64,000 nt of DNA. Source: Microbacterium sp. Yaish 1. GTDB taxonomy: Bacteria > Actinomycetota > Actinomycetes > Actinomycetales > Microbacteriaceae. The notes below the pieces were generated by a model. The model saw only the letters and a program-made list of their open reading frames with translations. It did no database searches and was not told the origin of the DNA. The position numbers and the translations under genes were made by a program. Position 1 is the stretch's first letter; every line of letters starts with the position of its first letter. The stretch spans positions 1,240,001 through 1,304,000 of the forward strand of contig NZ_NPMR01000001.1 in the NCBI RefSeq assembly GCF_002245215.1. Reading direction: 5' to 3'. Below, piece by piece: positions 25,263 to 32,507 of this stretch.

Positions 25263-26062
25263 GCGTGGTCTCCGTGGTCGTGGTGGTGGTGCGAGGCGTC
25301 GGCGTCCGGGGCGCCGACGACGACCAGTCGGTCGCCCGCGCGCAGCACGAAGACCGGGGCGCCGTACAGGTCGGTGAGGACGGGCGAGGTCAGCACCTCC
25401 TTCGGGGTGCCGAGCGTGAAACGGCCGTTCGCGATGTAGAGGATGCGGTCGACCTTGCCGAGCACGGGGTTGATGTCGTGCGTCACCAGCAGCACCCCGG
25501 CGCCGGAGCGCCGATGCTGGTCGATGAGCCCGACGACGGCCTGCTGGTTCGCCAGATCGAGGCTCGTCAGCGGCTCGTCGCACAGCAGCAGCTGCGGATC
25601 GTCGGCGAGGGCCTGTCCCACGCGCAGGCGCTGCTGCTCGCCGCCCGACAGCACGCCGACCGGGCGGTCGGCGAACGCCGTCGCCCCCACACCGTCGAGC
25701 AGGCGGTCGACGCGCTCGCGGTCGCGCCTGCGCGGCAGCGGAAGACCGAAGCGGTGCCCGTCGACGCCGAGGGCGATGAGGTCGCGGGCGCGCAGCGCGG
25801 TGTCGCGCGGCAGCGGGCGCGCCTGCGGCAGGTAGCCGATCGACCGGTTGCCCTTGTGCTTGACGGGCCGGCCGAGCGCCGTGATCGATCCCTCACTCAA
25901 CCGCTCGAGCCCGAGGATCGCGCGCAGCAGCGTCGTCTTGCCCGAACCGCTCGGGCCGAGCACCGCGATGAGCTCACCCGGCTCGACGGTGAGGTCGAGT
26001 CCGCTCCACAGCTCACGCCCGGAACGCCGCAGCGCGGCACCACGGATCTCGAGCAGGCTCAC
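25259..26062 (-). CDS. znuC: Zinc/manganese ABC transporter ATPase, ZnuC-like, with His-rich tail
   Basis: ATPase of 267 residues. It has Walker A GPSGSGKTT, signature LSGGEQQR, Walker B LLLCDEPLTSLD and H-loop THD. The C-terminal tail ends ASHHHHDHGDHA, an unusual metal-binding-looking extension for the ATPase subunit. GTG 26062 was chosen because TACGCT precedes it by 6 nt and homology begins there; no Shine-Dalgarno is present. It heads the overlapping operon znuC-znuB-zur-permease-TIGR03943-unknown-glycosylase. Confidence 0.92.
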   Translation of the reverse strand: MSLLEIRGAALRRSGRELWSGLDLTVEPGELIAVLGPSGSGKTTLLRAILGLERLSEGSITALGRPVKHKGNRSIGYLPQARPLPRDTALRARDLIALGVDGHRFGLPLPRRRDRERVDRLLDGVGATAFADRPVGVLSGGEQQRLRVGQALADDPQLLLCDEPLTSLDLANQQAVVGLIDQHRRSGAGVLLVTHDINPVLGKVDRILYIANGRFTLGTPKEVLTSPVLTDLYGAPVFVLRAGDRLVVVGAPDADASHHHHDHGDHA

Positions 26063-26068
26063 CGGGTC

Positions 26069-26074
26069 AGCGTA
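26069..26074 (-). promoter_or_regulatory. Putative -10 box, leaderless znuC
   Basis: TACGCT on the minus strand lies 6 nt before GTG 26062. No Zur-like palindrome was recognised here. This region is back to back with the flagellin promoter. Confidence 0.4.
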
Positions 26075-26080
26075 CCCGCC

Positions 26081-26107
26081 TAACCGATGACGATGAGCGG
26101 TCGATAG
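26081..26107 (+). promoter_or_regulatory. FliA-type promoter of the flagellin gene
   Basis: TAAC, 15 nt, GTCGATAG. This is one of six matches with identical spacing in the flagellar cluster. The predicted transcription start near 26115 leaves a leader of about 70 nt. Confidence 0.8.
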
Positions 26108-26113
26108 AGGCAT

Positions 26114-26185
26114 CCAGGAGTCCACGGACGGACTCCGGGAGCCCAGGACGGGCTCCCGCTCATCCCAATCACGGAGGAATGAACC
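26114..26185 (+). promoter_or_regulatory. Flagellin leader with two hairpins and GGA motifs (CsrA target candidate)
   Basis: Two adjacent perfect stem-loops fill the leader. The first has arms GGAGTCC/GGACTCC (26117-26136) with loop ACGGAC. The second has arms GGGAGCCC/GGGCTCCC (26137-26157) with loop AGGAC. A third ACGGA (26171-26175) overlaps the Shine-Dalgarno GGAGG (26173-26177). Loop-displayed (A)NGGA plus a GGA at the ribosome binding site is the known CsrA binding layout in Bacillus hag mRNA. Assignment here is inferred. Confidence 0.65.
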
Positions 26186-27031
26186 ATGGGAATGCAGATC
26201 GCCACCAACGTGGGCGCGCTCAACGCCTACCGCAACCTGTCCAGCACGCAGAACGATGTGTCGAAGTCGCTCGAGAAGCTCTCGAGCGGTCTGCGCATCA
26301 ACCGCGCCGCGGACGACGCCGCCGGCCTCGCGATCTCGGAAGGCCTGAAGTCTCAGGTCAACGGGCTCAACGTGGCTTCGCGCAACGCTCAGGACGGCAT
26401 CTCGGTCATCCAGACCGCGGAAGGCGCCCTGACGGAGGTCCACTCGATCCTCCAGCGCATGCGCGACCTGGCTGTCCAGGGCGGCAACGGCTCGAACAAC
26501 GACAACTCGCGCGCCGCCATCACCAAGGAGGCCGGTGAGCTCAGCCTCGAGCTGCGCCGTATCGCCGAGTCGACCAACTTCAACGGCATCGACCTGCTCA
26601 AGGGCGGGGAGCTGACGTTCCAGGTCGGCGCGGGCGGCACCGACAACGACGCGATCACGATCGACCTGGCCGATGTCGCGACCGCCGTCGGCACGCTCGC
26701 CTCCGCAGACGGCACCGCCGTCGGCGCCGGCTTCGTGATCACCGACAACGCGGCCGCACGCGGCACGGTCGACACGATCGACGCCGCGATCAACGCGATC
26801 TCGACCGCCCGGTCGAGCCTCGGTGCGTCGCAGAACCGCTTCGAGTCGGCCATCAACAGCCTGAACGTGTCGGCGGAGAACCTGTCGGCGGCCAACAGCC
26901 GCATCCGCGACACCGACATGGCGGCCGAGATGGTCAAGTACACCGCGGCGAACATCCTGTCGCAGGCGGGCACCGCCATGCTCGCGCAGGCGAACCAGGC
27001 CAACCAGGGCGTGCTCCAGCTGCTCCGGTAA
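26186..27031 (+). CDS. fliC: Flagellin
   Basis: Filament protein of 281 residues, exported through the flagellar type III apparatus and polymerised under the FliD cap. Conserved D0/D1 helices are present at both ends (N-terminal IATNVGALNAYRNLS and SSGLRINRAADDAAG; C-terminal ANILSQAGTAMLAQANQA). The variable middle is short, so the surface domains are minimal. GGAGG precedes ATG 26186 by 8 nt. Expression is predicted to need the FliA-type sigma factor and to be controlled after transcription by CsrA and FliW. Confidence 0.97.
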   Translation: MGMQIATNVGALNAYRNLSSTQNDVSKSLEKLSSGLRINRAADDAAGLAISEGLKSQVNGLNVASRNAQDGISVIQTAEGALTEVHSILQRMRDLAVQGGNGSNNDNSRAAITKEAGELSLELRRIAESTNFNGIDLLKGGELTFQVGAGGTDNDAITIDLADVATAVGTLASADGTAVGAGFVITDNAAARGTVDTIDAAINAISTARSSLGASQNRFESAINSLNVSAENLSAANSRIRDTDMAAEMVKYTAANILSQAGTAMLAQANQANQGVLQLLR

Positions 27032-27035
27032 GCCT

Positions 27036-27084
27036 CGCGACGGTGGGTCCTGCGCCGCCCGACGCAGGGCCCATCGCCGTCGCG
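27036..27084 (+). terminator. Flagellin terminator
   Basis: A long imperfect hairpin starts 5 bp after the stop codon. The arms CGCGACGG and CCGTCGCG are extended inward by a TGGG(T)CCTGCG/CGCAGGGCCCA stem with a small bulge. Confidence 0.75.
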
Positions 27085-27128
27085 GGCGCACCGCGGGAAC
27101 GCGCCTGAGAGAACTGACGAGGAACCCG

Positions 27129-28205
27129 ATGACATCCCCCCGAACCCTGACGCCCGGACTCCCCTTCCTGTGGGAGCGGGCGCGACGCGTGAACCCGAGC
27201 AGCCTCGTCGCCCGCGCGCGACGTGCGGGCCGGCGGCACGGTCGCAGCACGCTCGGCGTCGTCGTCGACATGCTCTGGCAGGCCGGCGTGCGAGGCGTCG
27301 GGTTCCAGGACTACATCGACTACGACTTCGCGATGCTCACCCGCGCCGAGCGCGCGACCTACATGACCAGCCCCGTCTCGCACCGCCTCGCGGTGCGGTT
27401 CGACGATCCGGCGTACCGGCACCTCTTCCACGACAAGATCGCCTTCAACGGCACGTTCGCCCCGCACCTGCAGCGCGAGTGGATGGTCGTGACCGACGAC
27501 AACGCCGACGACGTGCGCGCCTTCGCGCTGCGCCACGGCACGATCGTCACGAAGGAGCCGATGGGACGCGCGGGACTCGGCGTGCACCGCTACCTCGCCC
27601 GCGACGTCACCGACTGGTCGCGGTTCCACCGCGGACTGCTCGACCGCGGCGAGACGCTCATCGAAGAGGTCATCCGCCAGCACGACGAGCTCGCCGCCCT
27701 CTGCGCCGGCACCGTCAACACGACGCGCGTGACGACGTACTTCGACGGCGAGCGGACGCACGTGCTCGCGATGGCCCAGAAGTTCGGCCGGGGAGCCGTC
27801 AGCGACCAGAACGCCTTCGGCGGCTTCTACGCGATGCTCGACGAGACCGGTCGAGCGACGGGCGACGGCTACGACTCGAACGACCGCGTGTACCCGACGC
27901 ATCCCGACAGCGGCATCCGCATCGCCGACTTCCGCCTGCCGATGTTCGACGAGGTCCTCGAGTTCGTCGACCGGCTCGCGCGCGTCGTGCCGCAGGTGCG
28001 CTACGTCGGCTGGGACATCGCGGTCTCGCCGACCGGACCGGTGCTCGTCGAGGGCAACTGGGCGGCGGGCGTCTACGAGAACAAGCCGAGCGCGACCGGG
28101 ATCCGCACGGGCCACAAGCCGCGCTACCTCGCGGCGATCGACGCGGATGCCGCCGGGTCGGCGTCGCCGCTCCCGCACGCCGCCCCGGCGCGCGCGGTGG
28201 CCTGA
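27129..28205 (+). CDS. Sugar-transfer-associated ATP-grasp protein
   Basis: Protein of 358 residues resembling the ATP-grasp family called sugar-transfer associated (Pfam ATPgrasp_ST). Recognisable blocks are HDKIAFNGTF, VTKEPMGRAGLGV (nucleotide loop), IRQHDELAALCAGTVNT, QKFGRGAVSDQNAFGG, and GWDIAVSPTGPVLVEGNW (Mg/ATP-binding region). ATP-grasp enzymes join a carboxylate to an amine or thiol through an acyl-phosphate. It lies between the flagellin gene and the convergent fliW, after the flagellin terminator. Modification of flagellin or the cell surface is a guess from position only. Confidence 0.85.
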   Translation: MTSPRTLTPGLPFLWERARRVNPSSLVARARRAGRRHGRSTLGVVVDMLWQAGVRGVGFQDYIDYDFAMLTRAERATYMTSPVSHRLAVRFDDPAYRHLFHDKIAFNGTFAPHLQREWMVVTDDNADDVRAFALRHGTIVTKEPMGRAGLGVHRYLARDVTDWSRFHRGLLDRGETLIEEVIRQHDELAALCAGTVNTTRVTTYFDGERTHVLAMAQKFGRGAVSDQNAFGGFYAMLDETGRATGDGYDSNDRVYPTHPDSGIRIADFRLPMFDEVLEFVDRLARVVPQVRYVGWDIAVSPTGPVLVEGNWAAGVYENKPSATGIRTGHKPRYLAAIDADAAGSASPLPHAAPARAVA

Positions 28206-28218
28206 AGCCGGCCCGGGC

Positions 28219-28587
28219 TCAGCTCAGCAGAGCACGGACGGGCAGGTCCTGCCCCTCGAGGATGACCTGGGCCGCGACACCGGTGCGCCGGTTGATCACG
28301 ACGGGCGCCAGGAGATTCACGCCGATGCCCTCGTCGGTCATCCGCGCCACCACGAGCACACGGGCATCCGCCGCCTCGGTCAGTCCCAGGTCGGCGACGT
28401 GCGCGTCGGAGAGCGTCGGCGCGTAGTCATCGACGACGGCACCCGGGTCGACGGCGAACAGCCGGACCCCGGGATCGTCGGCCGCCGTCAGCGTATAGAG
28501 GCCTCCGCCGCCCGCCACCTCGTCGAGGGTGAACGCCGTGTGCGGAGACAGGCCGGGCGGCGGGGCCACGAACGCGAGCGCACTCAT
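28219..28587 (-). CDS. fliW: Flagellar assembly factor FliW
   Basis: FliW of 122 residues, with the family pattern around VRLFAVDPGAVVDDYAPTLSD and VNLLAPVVINRRTGVAAQVIL. In Bacillus FliW binds both flagellin and CsrA, so free flagellin releases CsrA to repress flagellin translation. The start overlaps the flgL stop (ATGA), placing fliW last in flgN-flgK-flgL-fliW. Its partner CsrA is encoded at the far end of the flagellar cluster. Confidence 0.93.
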   Translation of the reverse strand: MSALAFVAPPPGLSPHTAFTLDEVAGGGGLYTLTAADDPGVRLFAVDPGAVVDDYAPTLSDAHVADLGLTEAADARVLVVARMTDEGIGVNLLAPVVINRRTGVAAQVILEGQDLPVRALLS

Positions 28588-29465
28588 CGGAGGAAGTCCA
28601 TCAGCGTCGGCTGCATCACCCGGGCGGTGACGGCCAGGGCGGACTGGTAGACGAGCTCCTGCGACTTCAGAGCGACGAGCACCTCGACCGTGTCGATGTC
28701 CTCGACCGCCGCGCGCTGCGCCTCGAGGGACACCGTCGCGTCGGCCGCCGCGTCTTTGGCTCGCATGATCTGATTCTGCCTCGCCCCCACCGTGCCCTGC
28801 ACCCCCAGCATCGCGTTCATGCGGTCGTCGATCTGGTCGATGCGCCCGCGGACGTCCGCTCCGCCCCGCAGATCGGCGACGATCGATCCGATGAGGGCGA
28901 AGACCGAGTCCTCGCCCGAGCCGAACACCTCCGCGCCGCTCGCGTCGACGCGCACCGTCTCGCCATCGGCGACGCGTCGGCGCACCTCGCTGCCCGGCAC
29001 CCCCGCGAACGTGAAGTCGGCGGCGAAGGCGCTGCCCTCCGTAGTGCCGGCGAAGACCGAGCGCCCGAGCAGCGTCGTGTTCGCCTGGGCGAAGAGCTCA
29101 TCGGCGATGGTCTCGAGCTCGAGCGCGATCGCCTCGCGCGCGTTGGCGTCGAGCGCCCCCGAGTTCGCGCCGCGCAGGGTGAGGTCGCGCGCACGCCCGA
29201 GCAGTGACGTCGAGGCCGAGATGGCGTTGTCGACGGTCGTCACCCAGGTGAGGCCGTCGCCGATGTTGCGCGCGTACTGGGCGTTGCGGTGCTGGGCCGC
29301 GTGGAGGTCGAGCGCGGCCGACGCGGCGGCCGGGTCGTCGGACGGAGCGGCGAACGCCCGCTGCGAGGTCGCCTGGTTCTGCAGGCGAGAGAGGTCGTTC
29401 AGGCCCGACTGCAGGTTCCGCAGGGCGGACTGCGCGAGCGTCTGCGATGTGACTCGGCTGATCAT
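28584..29465 (-). CDS. flgL: Flagellar hook-filament junction protein FlgL
   Basis: Junction protein of 293 residues (HAP3) with flagellin-like ends: N-terminal ISRVTSQTLAQSALRNLQ and C-terminal LVYQSALAVTARVMQPTLMDFLR. It sits between FlgK and the first filament subunits. ATG 29465 follows flgK by 13 bp. No separate promoter is visible. Confidence 0.93.
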   Translation of the reverse strand: MISRVTSQTLAQSALRNLQSGLNDLSRLQNQATSQRAFAAPSDDPAAASAALDLHAAQHRNAQYARNIGDGLTWVTTVDNAISASTSLLGRARDLTLRGANSGALDANAREAIALELETIADELFAQANTTLLGRSVFAGTTEGSAFAADFTFAGVPGSEVRRRVADGETVRVDASGAEVFGSGEDSVFALIGSIVADLRGGADVRGRIDQIDDRMNAMLGVQGTVGARQNQIMRAKDAAADATVSLEAQRAAVEDIDTVEVLVALKSQELVYQSALAVTARVMQPTLMDFLR

Positions 29466-29478
29466 GGCGCTCCGGGTG

Positions 29479-30882
29479 TCAGCGGCCGACGAGGCCGGTG
29501 CGGTTGATGAGGATGTCGAGGGCCTCGTCGACGGCGGTGAGCACGCGCGCCGCCGCCTGGTAGGCGGTCTGATAGGTCAGCAGGCTCATGGTCTCCTCAT
29601 CGTTGTCGACGCCCGCGACCGACTGCTGCGCGGCCGCCGCGGCGACCGCCGTCGTCTCGGCGCGCGCGGCGCGTCCCGATTCGGCGGCGGTGGCGACCGC
29701 GAGACGCGAGACGACATCGCTCCACAGCGCGTCGGGTCCGTCGGTCCGCTTCCCGATGCCCGACAGCGCGTCGGCATTGCCGCCGTCGAGAGCGCCGGAG
29801 CCGGGAGCGGCGATCGCCAGGTCGTCGCGGCCGCGGGGCACGACGCTCAGTCCGAGCGCGGCGGGCGTGTCGGCCGCGAGGGCGAAGAAGTCTCCTCCCG
29901 CGGCGCCCGACGCCGTCGCCCCGAGCCGGTGCTGCGCGTTCACCGTCGTGGCGAGGGATGCCGCGAGGTCGTTGTACGACGCCGCGAGCCCCGCCAGCAC
30001 TCCGCCGGAGTCGGCGGGCGCGAGCACCGACAGGGTGCCGGCCAGCTCGCCGCTGGAGACCCCGACGGGCGGAGCACCGGGCTCACGCCAGGCGAGCACG
30101 ACCGGCTCGTCCGCGCCGATGGAGCGGGGACCGGTGACCTCGAGCTCACGGGCTCGCGTGCCCGAGACGAGGGCGTTCCCGTCGACCCGCAGGGTGAGGG
30201 TGCCGTCGGACTCGACCGTGCCGACGGCGCCGGAGAGTCGCGAGACGGTCTGCGCGAGCAGGTTGCGCCGGTCGATGAGCTCGTTGGCTGAGCCGCCCGC
30301 GACGCCGACCTCGCGGATCCCGGCGTTGAGCTCGGCGATCTCGGCGGCGGCGGCGTTGATCTGATCGACCGTCAGCTCGGCGGCGTCGCGCGCCGACGAC
30401 CACTGCTCGGCGACCGAGCGGTACCCGTCGGCGATGCGCGCCACGAGGGTCTCGCCGCGCGTCACGACCGCGGCGGCCGCCGCGGTGGAGTCGGGAGCGT
30501 TCGACAGGTCCTGCCACGCGGTCCACAGCTGCGAGAGCTGGTCGGCCAGACCGTTCTTGCCCGGTTCGGCGAGCGAGGCCTCGGCGCGCACCGCGGCCTG
30601 CGCACGAGCGGACCAGTACCCGGATGCCGCCAGCGTGTCGCGAACGCGCGCGTCGAGCACGGCATCGCCCAGTCGCGCGATGCCGTCGACGGAGACGCCC
30701 TGGCCGGCGATCGGACCGAACCGGGTCGCACCCGCGGGCGGCGCGACCGCCGAGGTCTCGAGCCGCTGCCGCGTGTAGCCGGGGGTCAGCTGGTTGGCGA
30801 CGTTCTGTCCCGCGAGGTCCATGCCGCGCCGCGCCGCGGCGAGCGCGCTCGCGGCCGTCCCCAACCCGCTGAATGTCGACAT
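29479..30882 (-). CDS. flgK: Flagellar hook-associated protein FlgK
   Basis: Hook-associated protein 1 of 467 residues. The N-terminus (FSGLGTAASALAAARRGMDLAGQNVANQLTPG, read in parts) and C-terminus (SLLTYQTAYQAAARVLTAVDEALD) carry the axial-protein signatures. It joins the hook to FlgL. ATG 30882 begins at the conserved N-terminus, 8 bp after flgN; longer in-frame extensions overlap flgN. Confidence 0.94.
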   Translation of the reverse strand: MSTFSGLGTAASALAAARRGMDLAGQNVANQLTPGYTRQRLETSAVAPPAGATRFGPIAGQGVSVDGIARLGDAVLDARVRDTLAASGYWSARAQAAVRAEASLAEPGKNGLADQLSQLWTAWQDLSNAPDSTAAAAAVVTRGETLVARIADGYRSVAEQWSSARDAAELTVDQINAAAAEIAELNAGIREVGVAGGSANELIDRRNLLAQTVSRLSGAVGTVESDGTLTLRVDGNALVSGTRARELEVTGPRSIGADEPVVLAWREPGAPPVGVSSGELAGTLSVLAPADSGGVLAGLAASYNDLAASLATTVNAQHRLGATASGAAGGDFFALAADTPAALGLSVVPRGRDDLAIAAPGSGALDGGNADALSGIGKRTDGPDALWSDVVSRLAVATAAESGRAARAETTAVAAAAAQQSVAGVDNDEETMSLLTYQTAYQAAARVLTAVDEALDILINRTGLVGR

Positions 30883-30890
30883 CTGCGTCC

Positions 30891-31373
30891 TCACATCTCC
30901 CGGTCGACGATGCGCGCGGTGTCCTCGCGGACCCGCCCACCGCCCGTGGTGTACTCGCCTGTGCCGGACTCGAGTCCGGCGAGCGTCTCGTCCACTGCGC
31001 GGCTGGCGGCGCGCAGGTGCGTCTCGTTCGCCTCTTTGAGCTGCGAGACCTCGGCCATGCGTTCGGTGAGCGCGGCGCGGTGCTCGGCGAAGACGTCGCG
31101 CCACGTGCCGGTCGGGGCCGAGTCGAGCAGCTCCGACAGCGTGGCGGCCTCGGGCACGCCCCACTCGCGGGCCACGGCGGCGACCTCGACGTCGCGGCCG
31201 AGACCCGACTCGCGCAGCTCCTCGAGGACGCGCTCGATCTCGCGCGACGCGAGATGGATCCAGCGCGTGTTCCCGGCCTCGAGCAGCAGGCGCTGCTCCT
31301 CGAGCTTGAAGATCAGCATCTCGAGCAGCTCGCGTTCGCGCCACAGCTGCATCGACAGTTCGTTAGCTCCCAA
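30891..31373 (-). CDS. flgN: FlgN-like export chaperone
   Basis: Predicted chaperone of 160 residues for FlgK and FlgL, largely alpha-helical with charged heptad-like segments (LWRERELLEMLIFKLEEQRLLLEAG). The preferred start is TTG 31373, because AAGGGGG lies 5 nt upstream. The upstream ATG 31403 has no ribosome binding site, and the predicted transcript begins near 31454. It heads flgN-flgK-flgL-fliW under a FliA-type promoter. Family match is by position and helical pattern, with low sequence conservation. Confidence 0.8.
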   Translation of the reverse strand: MGANELSMQLWRERELLEMLIFKLEEQRLLLEAGNTRWIHLASREIERVLEELRESGLGRDVEVAAVAREWGVPEAATLSELLDSAPTGTWRDVFAEHRAALTERMAEVSQLKEANETHLRAASRAVDETLAGLESGTGEYTTGGGRVREDTARIVDREM

Positions 31374-31460
31374 GGTGTCCCCCTTACCTGAGCAGCCCCC
31401 CATGGACCGCATCGAACGACTCGCTCTTCCGACGAACCGTTCTGAAGCGATCATCCTCGT

Positions 31461-31487
31461 CTATCGGCCGATGAGTCGATCCCGTTA
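31461..31487 (-). promoter_or_regulatory. FliA-type promoter of flgN-flgK-flgL-fliW
   Basis: On the minus strand, TAAC, 15 nt, GCCGATAG, with identical spacing to the other five sites. Confidence 0.78.
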
Positions 31488-31506
31488 CATCTGCTCAGGA
31501 TTCCGT

Positions 31507-31534
31507 ATGAGATCTTTCTCATTTTGCTTATGAT
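31507..31534 (+). promoter_or_regulatory. AT-rich promoter island of the sigma factor gene with inverted repeat
   Basis: TATGAT at 31529-31534 is a strong -10 candidate, with TG three bases before it (TTGCT). Just upstream a 16-bp inverted repeat, ATGAGATCTTTCTCAT (31507-31522), occupies the -35 zone. This is the likely entry point for control of the whole flagellar regulon. The regulator is not in the window. Confidence 0.5.
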
Positions 31535-31607
31535 GGCCTCAGCCGGCGTGACGGCTTCCGCGAATTCGGGCCGCGGGAGCGGGTGCACGCCACGAAAGAG
31601 GCCCCCC

Positions 31608-32414
31608 TTGCACATCCTCGGTCACGCGGAACGCAATCGACTCATCGAAGAGAACCTGCCCCTCGTGGGCTATCTGGCGCGGGATCTGCACTCGCGGGCG
31701 ACGCACGTGCCCCTCGAGGAGCTGGCGTCGGTCGGTGCCCTGGCACTCGTGACGGCGGCCGACGCGTTCGACCCCGCCCTCGGCGTCCCCTTCGGCGCGT
31801 ACGCACGTCGGCGCATCCTCGGCGCGTTCGCCGACGAGATGCGCTCGATGGACTGGGCCTCGCGCGGCATCCGCAAGCGCATCAAGGAGACCACGGCCGT
31901 GCGCGACACCCTGACCGCTCGCCTCGGCCGCGTCGCCGGCGTCGACGAGATCGCGGCCACGATGGGCCTGCCCCGTGCCGCCGTCGTCGAAGCCCTCGAC
32001 GACGCCGCGCGCACGGTCACGAGCATCGACGACGCGACGGCGCTCGAGGTGCCGAGCCCGATGGTCCTCCCCGACGAGGCCGCCGTGCTGCGCGAGCGCC
32101 GCGACGTCCTCGAGCGCGCCGTGGCGGCTCTGCCGGAGCGCATGAGGGCCATCGTCCAGGCCGTCTACGTCGACGAGCGGCCCGTCAAGGAGATCGCGGC
32201 CGAGTTGGGCGTCTCGCACTCCGCGGTCTCGCAGCAGCGCGCCGAGGCCATCCGGCTGCTCCGCGACGCCCTCGAGCGGTTCGCCGCCGAAGAGCAGGCC
32301 GAACCGATCTCGCGGGTCTCGGTCGAGACCCGCGAGGCGTACTTCGCCCGCATCACCGCGATGCTTCCCCGCAGCGGCCGCGGCGTGGCGCCGGCGGCAT
32401 CCGTCGCACTCTGA
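31608..32414 (+). CDS. Flagellar-type RNA polymerase sigma factor (FliA/WhiG group)
   Basis: Sigma-70 family protein of 268 residues without region 1. Region 2 is at about residues 10-85 (NLPLVGYLARDLHSRA; FGAYARRRILGAFADEMRSMDW). A region 3 follows (RVAGVDEIAATMGLP), then region 4 with a helix-turn-helix (VKEIAAELGVSHSAVSQQRAEAI). This layout fits FliA/SigD/WhiG. TTG 31608 is preferred because AGAGG precedes it and the predicted -10 at 31529 excludes earlier starts. The gene is divergent from flgN. It is the obvious candidate to read the six TAAC-N15-GYCGAYAG promoters. Confidence 0.9.
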   Translation: MHILGHAERNRLIEENLPLVGYLARDLHSRATHVPLEELASVGALALVTAADAFDPALGVPFGAYARRRILGAFADEMRSMDWASRGIRKRIKETTAVRDTLTARLGRVAGVDEIAATMGLPRAAVVEALDDAARTVTSIDDATALEVPSPMVLPDEAAVLRERRDVLERAVAALPERMRAIVQAVYVDERPVKEIAAELGVSHSAVSQQRAEAIRLLRDALERFAAEEQAEPISRVSVETREAYFARITAMLPRSGRGVAPAASVAL

Positions 32415-32428
32415 CGCAACGCGCCGGC

Positions 32429-32455
32429 TAACCATCCCGCCCCCACGGTCGATAG
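32429..32455 (+). promoter_or_regulatory. FliA-type promoter of fliD-fliS
   Basis: TAAC, 15 nt, GTCGATAG, beginning 15 bp after the sigma factor stop codon. Confidence 0.8.
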
Positions 32456-32507
32456 AGCGAACGGACGGCGCGTACGCGACCGCACCGACGAACGACAGGA
32501 CGGGCAC

